This document shows positions 57,406 to 64,000 of a stretch of 64,000 bases of DNA, piece by piece. The DNA is from Saccharum officinarum (taxonomy: Eukaryota > Streptophyta > Magnoliopsida > Poales > Poaceae): positions 22,683,063 to 22,747,062 of the forward strand of contig CM036179.1 of NCBI GenBank assembly GCA_020631735.1, written 5' to 3'. How positions within the stretch are numbered: position 1 is the stretch's first letter; each line of letters starts with the position of its first letter. The notes below the pieces were generated by a model. That model saw only the letters and a list, made by a program, of their open reading frames with translations, ran no database searches and was not told the DNA's origin. A program made the position numbers and the translations under genes.

Positions 57406-58689
57406 GAAAATTTAATGATATACAAAGTTTTATATAATCTAGAAAATTATACAAAAATGATACATATACAAAAATGACATCTTTTTCGGAATATGGCTAA
57501 GCATGTTTCATATCGAGGGAAGGTATAGAAAGACGAATTCATGACTGTTGGCATGGTTTATAGCATTATTGGACTAAGATATGGCACAAAGGACAGTATC
57601 AATGAATATTAATAGCGCGGAATACCAACCATGCTTTAGTTCTTATACATACTTTATCTATATCTATCTATATCTCTTATAAACTAATCCCCACTACAAG
57701 TCTATCTCAACATATCAGACATCCACATCATCATCCAGTAACTATCCACATCATTTCCCACAAATAGCCATGTCATCGCACTAACTTCCAACCTCTTAAT
57801 TGAAGCTATCCACATCATCTCCACTTAATTAATTTCATTCCAAATTCTTGCCAATTACCACAACGACACGCATGGTATCTTCTAGTTTGTTTATGGTTGT
57901 ACGTATCATCAAAATTGCTAATTTATTAATTATAGTGACATGTGTTCTACAATAATTATTAGTGCTGCTCCACAATTTCTATGAATAGTTAACAATTTAT
58001 TACTCCTTGTTAATATATATTTTTTTTGTTGTTGATAGCTATCTATGAATAGTTAACATTTATACTATTGTTTGAATACTATATCGACTGTCTTCTCTTA
58101 GCAATAAAAACTTCTATAGGACATTGTCAATTCATGAGACTAATATTGGCCCCATCTTATGGCAATCAGCATGTAGAACCACTTTACGTGAACTAGTATC
58201 TTGGCCAATAATGTACAACTAACTTTACGTGAACTACTATGATGGGGTACGATTGCAATCAAAAAAATGTAGCGAAAAGGTTTGTTTGTTTCAGCTTCGG
58301 ATATTGAAAAGTTCATGTAAACTGTAATAAATAAATTGTGAAAAGTTTCATCGTTTGGATTGCGCGCGGTTGTAAGAATCTAAGTGTTGTTTAGCAACAT
58401 AGGTTGCGGTAGGGTGCATTTCATTTCGTTTTCCTTTTCCTTTTGATGGAATATTGTGGTGGGACCAGCCTTGGCGGTACTTCAATGTTAAAGGTGGCTA
58501 ATTTCTCTAAACTCCAATAATAGGGTAATTTGGTAATCGGGTGAAAGTTGGATTATTTTTTTCGTGAACACGTTCGTTTACATCGGTAACCGCAATGCTA
58601 ACACGAGTAGTGTAGCATTGAGGTGCCCACGCTACGCTTGACAAGCCAAGGTAAGAGCTGAATTACAGAATTGGTACTAATTTTGCTAC
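57406..58689. other. AT-rich stretch, no gene
   Basis: Non-coding between two LINE scraps of the same orientation. It contains a (TATC)n-like run near 57,655-57,680 and a possible small Helitron (57,657-57,885). No open frame of note. Confidence 0.45.
57657..57885. mobile_element. Possible small non-autonomous Helitron
   Basis: It begins with a TCTATATCTCTTATAAACTAA-like stretch and ends GACACGCATGGTATCTTCTAG followed by T, which recalls the TC start and CTAG-T end of grass Helitrons. The subterminal hairpin expected before CTAG is not convincing. Confidence 0.28.
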
Positions 58690-58815
58690 CAAGGAAGCTG
58701 TTGTGGCTATAGTAGGCCAGCCGTTGTCTCCTGGAGACATACCACCGACACTCCCTCCCGAAGGATGAGCTTCTTGACGCGGCTGTTAAGGCCGCGCACA
58801 TTCCATACAATTATA
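58690..58815 (-). pseudogene. LINE (L1-type) endonuclease start fragment
   Basis: The minus frame reads IIVWNVRGLNSRVKKLILR and then VSVVCLQETTAG before a stop. WNVRGLN and the V.C.QET block are the first two conserved motifs of the apurinic-type endonuclease of plant LINE ORF2, including the catalytic Asn and Glu. The rest of the endonuclease is not readable. Confidence 0.72.
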
Positions 58816-59049
58816 TGTGTACTGGATAGAAACAAGATAGTAAGGTGACGTGCGAGGCGCACAATTACTGCGACACATTCGTTCTCTTGCCACGCCTGGC
58901 GCGATTAGGGAATAGGTCGCACATAGCTTCGTGCTTGGAGGTCGACAGCGGTGATCTGAAGGCTTCTGAGAAGCGTGCTGCTGCACCCGTCGGCTGGTCT
59001 GGCACGGACGACGCATCTATTTCCCCATTTTTTGATCATCACCTTCTTA

Positions 59050-59294
59050 GGCTGCGTTCACTTCCCATCCTAACCCAAAATATTTTCTCTTTCACCCATC
59101 ACATCAAATATTTCGACGCATGCATGGAGTATTAAATGTAGGTAAAAAAGATAACTAATTGCATAGTTTGTCTGTAAATGTCGGGACGAATCTTTTGAGC
59201 CTAATTAGTCCATGATTGGACAAATTTTGTCAAATAACAAAAAAAAAAATGCTACAGTAACTTTTCACGTACTTTTCGTGAAGTGAACACACCC
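59050..59294. mobile_element. Tourist-like (PIF/Harbinger) MITE
   Basis: 245 bp with terminal inverted repeats GGCTGCGTTCACTTC and GAAGTGAACACACCC (two to three mismatches) and a TTA duplication on both sides (59,047-59,049 and 59,295-59,297). The inner sequence GACGAATCTTTTGAGCCTAA and ATGCTACAGTAA is a motif set seen very often in grass genomes. It is non-coding. Confidence 0.85.
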
Positions 59295-59502
59295 TTAGAC
59301 CGGATCTCTGGCTTCCTGTCACTCAGCTTATTAGCTAGCCTGGCACTCTGCCTCGAGATGAGGTCCACATCCGTCGGCCGGCTTAGAGATCCTGAGCCGA
59401 GGGGGGAGGTGATGAGAGCCTACTCCACCGACAGTTTAAGCTAGGCCCAAAGTTTCCACACGTTTTTGTTGCAAGTATATCCACACCTACTAATACATAT
59501 AG

Positions 59503-59570
59503 GGCTTGTTTGGATCCACCAGCTAAACTTTAGCTTGCTAAATTTAGCTGCTAGGGATCCAAACAGCCTA
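59503..59570. repeat. Short palindromic element (MITE-like)
   Basis: GGCTTGTTTGGATCC on the left and GGATCCAAACAGCC on the right, with CAGCTAAA / TTTAGCTG inside, form an imperfect palindrome of about 66 bp. The TTTGGATCC termini are typical of small hairpin MITEs in grasses. Confidence 0.6.
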
Positions 59571-60336
59571 GCTAAAGGACCAGTAATGTTTAGCTGGAGG
59601 CCAAAATGTACACAAACCCTTTAGTTGTTTCAACCTAGCTAATAACAGCTAAAAGTGGCTAAAGACTAAATTTCCCACGCATATTTTTCTGCATCCGCGC
59701 GCTCAGTCCGGCTGTGCAAGATCATCCTCCACCGCGCTCGCCGTGGCCACGACCTCCTCCTCTTGTGCAATGGGGACTCGAGAGGAAAACACTACAAGGA
59801 ATGGTGCTTTATACGACGGATTGCTTTGGTCACAGACACTAAAAAATGTGTCACGATTAACTTGCCATGATGATCAAGAAATCCGTCATGTATCTCACGT
59901 CATACATTTGGTGGACCGATTGGAGCCGTCACCAATTGCCATTTGTTTTCGTCATGGATTACATGGTCAGCAACCATAGCAAAAGGCTACAGTGATGAAC
60001 TGGAACGTCATGAATTTGGTACATGTGGACTGTTACCACATCAGCTCTTGCGACATCACATGTTGCCACATCAGCTCTTGCCACGTCATGAGTAGGCCTA
60101 TGCTGGTCCATTATTGAGGAGGCCCATTTTTTCTTCATATTTTTCCCCCACCAGGCCCATGTGTTCTATTTTTTTAGTTTTAGTTAGACCCATAATACTG
60201 GGCTAGCCCAGGTTCAAAGAAAGTTGGCCCATTATTGACCAAATCAGCATATTCAAATTTAAAAATTCAAATTGAAATATTGTTCGAGAAACACTGAAAT
60301 TCAAATTTAAATTGACATCACATTTAGAACATCACA

Positions 60337-60394
60337 TCGTCACAGATCACAGGTACACAGAAATATCGTCACAAATCACAGGTACACAGAAATA
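60337..60394. repeat. 29-bp direct repeat, two copies
   Basis: TCGTCACA(G/A)ATCACAGG then TACACAGAAATA occurs at 60,337 and 60,366 with one difference. It lies in the subterminal zone of the CACTA element, where transposase-binding repeats are usual. Confidence 0.8.
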
Positions 60395-60780
60395 TGGCAG
60401 CAATTATATATATAGTTGTAGCCCCATAGGGCATCACTTACACAGATAAATGGCATCGCAGGTCCCATTGCCATTACAAGTCTTGACAAATCAGTTACAA
60501 ATAAAGTTTGCCACACCACAGGGCATAAGTTCTAATTCTAACAACAGCATAGCTGCCACAGTTCACAGATTAGGCAGTCACCAAAAGTTAACAGATCATG
60601 CAACCACCAGAAGTTAACAGCCACCTAAAGTTCACAGACCATGCAATGCATCATGGAGTCCACCAACATAGGTACTGCAGCTGGTAACCTCAACATGCCA
60701 AAAGACCATTTACCAAAATGATTGACCATCAAAAGACTCATCCACCAGTATAGTTGCTGCAGCTGGTAACCCCACCAACC

Positions 60781-61343
60781 TTACCTTATTGGTAGAACTC
60801 CTAGAATCATGGACATCAAACCCTTAATCAGTGCATCTATCTCAGCTTGTTTTTTCTTCAACTCCTCTTCTTACGTAGCCCTTGCTGCTTCTGATTCCTG
60901 GAACTTCATCATCTTGTCCATTTGCAGTTGTTGAGTCTTCACAAGATCCCTAAGATCACTTGATGTCTGCTTCTCTACCTCCAGTTCAGCTTCTAGCTCA
61001 CGCTGACTTTCACCATTGTCACCAGCAGCTAAGCTTTTCATCCCCAAATTTACCAAAAAACTGTTCTTCTTAGTTTTCTGAACAAGAACCTCACAGACAG
61101 CATCAGTCACATCCTTTGCTTCCTCACCATCATCTACAGCAGCATTTATCTTTTCCTCCATTTCAACCTTGCAGTGGATGGGACAGATAGATCAAGGATC
61201 ATGACATATATATGAACCTAATGTATCAATTTTGACTTTACTTACAATAACTGATTGAACTTTAGGAGTGAACCCTTTCTTTTTGCTATAGTGGCAGTCT
61301 TTAAATATATCCAGTGCATTTGGTAGTTCATTTTTGTACTTGT
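60781..61343 (-). pseudogene. TNP1-like (Transposase_24 family) C-terminal exons
   Basis: Exon 61,343-61,246 reads DKYKNELPNALDIFKDCHY and SKKKGFTPKVQSVI. An intron (61,245-61,168) begins GTAAGT and ends CAAG. The second exon starts VEMEEKINAAVDDGEEAKD and continues to a TAA at 60,871-60,873. Beyond that stop the same frame goes on (EEELKKKQAEIDALIKGL) to a TAA at 60,781, so the first stop is premature. The last 60 residues (EAELEVEKQTSSDL, QQLQMDKMMKFQE) predict a coiled coil. TNP1-type proteins bind the element ends and help the transposase. An exon acceptor CAG precedes 61,343; earlier exons are not identified. Confidence 0.72.
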
Positions 61344-61615
61344 CTGCTTGAAAATGAATTCAAACAAGGATAATTTGAAAAACTGCTAGTGGATCTATTT
61401 ATTTCAAACATAGATAACAAGCAGTAAAAACTAAGTGGTATTTCACAAGAACAATTCACAGAAAAGTACAAGTTTTAGCAACATGTTTGTCCAAAATGAG
61501 CAATTCACAAAAACTATACAGGAAGCATTTCATAAGAACAATTCACAGATAATGCACAGAAGCAATTTACAGAAAATACACAAAACCATTTGACATAACT
61601 TGACACAACCATTTC

Positions 61616-61776
61616 ACATAACTTGACATACTAGTTCCCAGGTCATGATAGACCAGTTCACAGAAGCACCATTTCACATAACTTGACACAAAAATATTGC
61701 ATAAGTTGACATAGAAATATTACATAACTTGACATACTAGTTGCCAGGTCATGATAGACTAGTTCATAGAAGCAAT
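61616..61776. repeat. 53-bp direct repeat in the CACTA spacer
   Basis: ACATAACTTGACATACTAGT, then (T/C)CCAGGTCATGATAGAC and AGTTCACAGAAGCA, recurs at 61,616 and 61,722 (106-bp spacing). Looser copies of CATTTCACATAACTTGACA fill the gap between them and extend left to about 61,440. Confidence 0.75.
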
Positions 61777-63295
61777 TCAAAGTGTCTTGATGCCATCTAA
61801 GTGACATGGATGTTCTAATTCTTCTAGCAGCTCTTCTTTGGTGAAAGTACCCGGGTTCGCACTGGTATCATGGAGAGAGGCAAAATCACTAGCGTTGCGC
61901 AAATGATGACCTCTTGGAAGGAAACGGCAGTGCCCAATATAACATAGCTTACTCCTTATGCCATAGGACAAGGGATTTTTGTCACAATGCAGACAAGCAA
62001 AGTATCCACTTGTGGAACGCCCTGATAGAGTACTTAGTGCCAGATAGTCATGAATGCATCATAGCACTGCAGCACGAAGCTTGAAATCTTTTCTGGTGAT
62101 AGCATCAAGAGTATCCACACTAGACCATAGCTCAAGTAAATCTTCTACAAGAGGCTGCAAGAAAACATCAAAGGCTTTCCCTGGTGAATGAGGTCTTGGA
62201 ATCAACAAAGCCATCATGAAGTTGGATTCTTGCATGCATAACCAAGGTGGCAAGTTGTATGGAATCACAAAAACAGGCCACATGCTATAAGATGAACTCA
62301 TGTTGCTAAAAGGATTGAAACCATCTGTGGTAAGTCCAAGTCTTAGGTTTCGTGGATCTTCAGCAAAATCAGGCCAACACTTGTCAAAATCTTTCCATGC
62401 CTTTCCATCTGTAGGATGGGTCATTTCCTTCTCATTGGGTTTCCTCTTCGACTTGTGCCACTATACTTCCTCAAATGTTTTCTTGGAAACAAACAACCTT
62501 TGTAGCCTAGGGATCAATGGAAAATGCCACAATACTTGCAGGAACCTTCTTCCTCTCAGGATCTTTCCATCTTGATGCATCACAAACTGGATAATTATCC
62601 GATTCTGCATAGGCCTTCCTAAATAGCACTCAATTGTTTGGGCACACATGAATTGATATATAACCAAGTCCTAATTCACGGAGCATTTTCTGTGCTTCAT
62701 CATATGATTTTGGAATAGTATTGAACTCTAAGAAAGCTTCTGACAATATCTTCAAAAATACAGAAAATGCTAAATTAGTGATCCTACACAATGACTTCAC
62801 ATGGAGCAGCTTGATTACAAATGTCAACCTTGAAAAACTGGTGCAACCAAGATATAGGTCACGCTTAGCCTCTTCAACCAGTTGTTTGAAATGTGATGCA
62901 GCGTCATTGGATGGATTTCCATCTTCATGTCTACTATCATTTACATGTTCAGAGCTGACGAGGTCCCTTAACATCCCATCCAATCCACCATCATTAGTGT
63001 CCTCGGCTACCAAAGAATTAGCATTTTCATCCTGATGTACTGGTTCCTCCAAAACATGAACCTCTATGGCCTCTCCATGGTTTATCCACCTTGTATATGT
63101 AGTGCACATGCCATTGATCAGTAGGTCCCTCTCCACTTCATTTTGGTGCAGAGAGTGATGGTTCATACACCGAGTACATGGGCACAATATTTTTTCAGCC
63201 TCATTAAACCTCTCTCTGATGAAGCTCATGAAAGACTTGACACCACAAACATACTCAAGCGTAAAGAGCACACCATGCACCCAACGTCTATCCAT
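61777..63295 (-). pseudogene. TNP2-type CACTA transposase pseudogene
   Basis: Start MDRRW at 63,295 leads into the transposase-associated domain (ILCPCTRCMNHHSLHQNEV, HLLINGMCTTYTRW-like block) and an acidic linker. The LGLGYISIHVCPNN end at 62,630 is a stop. Further pieces in two frames carry YPVCDASRWK and ILWHFPLIPRLQRLF (62,600-62,470), then the TNP2 core MTHPTDGKAWKDFDKCWPDF, LRLGLTTDGFNPFSNMSSSY and LPPWLCMQESNFMMALLIP (62,424-62,059). A stop at 62,056-62,058 is followed in the same frame by IHDYLALSTLSGRSTSGYFA and CRFLPRGHHLR to 61,777. At least two stops and one frameshift are present, and the C-terminal half of the usual ~1,000-residue protein is missing. It would cut element ends; here it is dead. 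Confidence 0.85.
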
Positions 63296-63299
63296 CTAC

Positions 63300-64000
63300 A
63301 TAAAAATTGTAGAAAATGCATTTCAGCTTAGTTACAACCACTACATCAACTAACAATGTACATTGATGAATTAAATTGCGGATCAAAATCCATACCAATT
63401 GAACTCAGGTGGGGTCAGATCTGCAGCTGCTTGCCAGACGAGAGCTCAGGTGGGCGGCAATGGAGGCCATGGAGGGGAAGCCTTGATGGAGCCTTGCAGT
63501 CCACAGATCGACTTCCCCTAGTGTCCCCTCGCCGGCGCCTATCACGTACACCTCTGCCGTCGCCGCCCTTTACGCCGCCTGTGCCTCTAGCGCCTCTATG
63601 CCACCGCCATGGCCTCCTACGACACCGCTAGTGCCTCAGCCATGGCCTCCTACGCCACTGCAAATTGAATGCCTGCCGACATTGACCACTCTACTGCGTG
63701 GACAGGGGCGGCCGGCGCTGTTTACTCTGCTGCGCGGATAGGGGCGGCTGGTGCAGTTTACTCTGCTGCGCGGAGTGGGAGCGGGAGGCAGAGGAGGAGG
63801 AGGAGGAGGAAACACGGCGACGGCGGCAGATAAAGAGGAGGAGACAACACGGCGGAGGAGGATGCGATGGTGGTGGCTGCTGGTGCGGATAAGTCTAGTG
63901 ACCGGTGTCCCATGAACGAACAAGTCAAATGCCTCCTTAATCTCAAAGCACTAAACTTTGATACAAATAAAAGAATAGATCAACAATGTTTGATGACAGA
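63300..64000. other. GC-rich 5' region of the CACTA element
   Basis: Upstream (minus sense) of the TNP2 start. GC-rich with an AGGAGGAGGAGGAGGAGG run at 63,792-63,812. Open frames of up to 95 codons overlap on both strands and are repetitive. It may hold the element's promoter and untranslated leader; the terminal repeat is not reached. Confidence 0.5.

Larger units (their letters stand above)
59790..64000 (-). mobile_element. CACTA (En/Spm) element, left part, runs past window end
   Basis: Starts CACTACAAGGAATGG at 59,790, followed by subterminal sequences rich in CGTCA and TGACG motifs (59,815-60,030). Two pseudogenes lie on the minus strand in the usual En/Spm order: TNP2 transposase upstream (63,295-61,777) and TNP1-like downstream (61,343-60,781). 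No matching GTAGTG end is seen before 64,000. The flanking triplet is AAA, to be compared with the other end outside the window. Confidence 0.82.

Noticed and set aside
1..64000. A new multi-gene system such as a biosynthetic cluster or defence locus
   Set aside because: Every recognisable coding segment belongs to a known transposon family and is broken; no host enzyme, regulator or receptor motif was seen on either strand.

Overview
This window is a block of nested transposable elements with no convincing host gene. It looks like intergenic, repeat-rich DNA from a grass (Poaceae). The reasons are the mix of families: a Sirevirus-type Ty1/copia element, several Ty3/gypsy lineages with 1-4.6 kb LTRs, large non-coding LTR derivatives, CACTA elements with TNP2/TNP1 or Ulp1 genes, L1-type LINE scraps and a Tourist-like MITE. 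A run of about 100 Ns (9,439-9,539) marks a scaffold gap. I saw no tRNA, rRNA or CRISPR array.

Left part (1-20,032). A diverged LTR-like fragment (1-~2,394) abuts a broken CACTA element whose right end is at 4,591. That element carries three exons of a decayed Ulp1-like peptidase on the minus strand, plus a ~148-bp repeat array and a long inverted repeat. From 5,592 to the gap lies a minus-strand Ty3/gypsy element: two ~0.85 kb LTRs only 124 bp apart, then a pol remnant (RNase H, integrase) holding three evenly spaced stem-loops. After the gap come LTR-like pieces, an AT-rich stretch with a 182-bp tandem duplication, a 3.4 kb LTR fragment, and a minus-strand Athila-like gypsy fragment (17,094-20,032) with gag-protease remnants, a primer binding site and an LTR.

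Central nest (20,033-51,857). The host of the nest is a plus-strand Sirevirus-like copia element with gag, protease, integrase, reverse transcriptase and RNase H all damaged by stops, frameshifts and a deletion. Its 3' LTR is split at 28,098/51,176 by a 23 kb insertion flanked by the duplication GTTGC. That insertion is a minus-strand LARD-like element (4,610-bp LTRs, 3,499-bp non-coding interior) in an LTR-interior-LTR-interior-partial LTR arrangement, as expected from unequal recombination followed by a deletion. Its second interior copy is in turn split by a plus-strand gypsy derivative (41,232-49,327) flanked by CTGAC, with ~3.1 kb LTRs and only scraps of pol. Relative order of events: copia first, then LARD, then the inner gypsy derivative.

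Right part (51,858-64,000). GC-rich unrecognised sequence, an LTR related to the Athila-like one, another LTR fragment, a Sirevirus-like LTR (ending 57,172), LINE reverse transcriptase and endonuclease scraps, a Tourist-like MITE with TTA duplication, a short palindrome, and the left part of a second CACTA element (from 59,790 past the window end) with TNP1-like and TNP2 pseudogenes on the minus strand.

No gene network works together here; what can be read is the history of insertion, recombination and decay. I found no evidence for a new molecular system. The most informative structures are the three-tier nest with exact target-site duplications, the multi-LTR recombinants and the phased stem-loops inside pol. 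Percent identities quoted are by eye, not computed.
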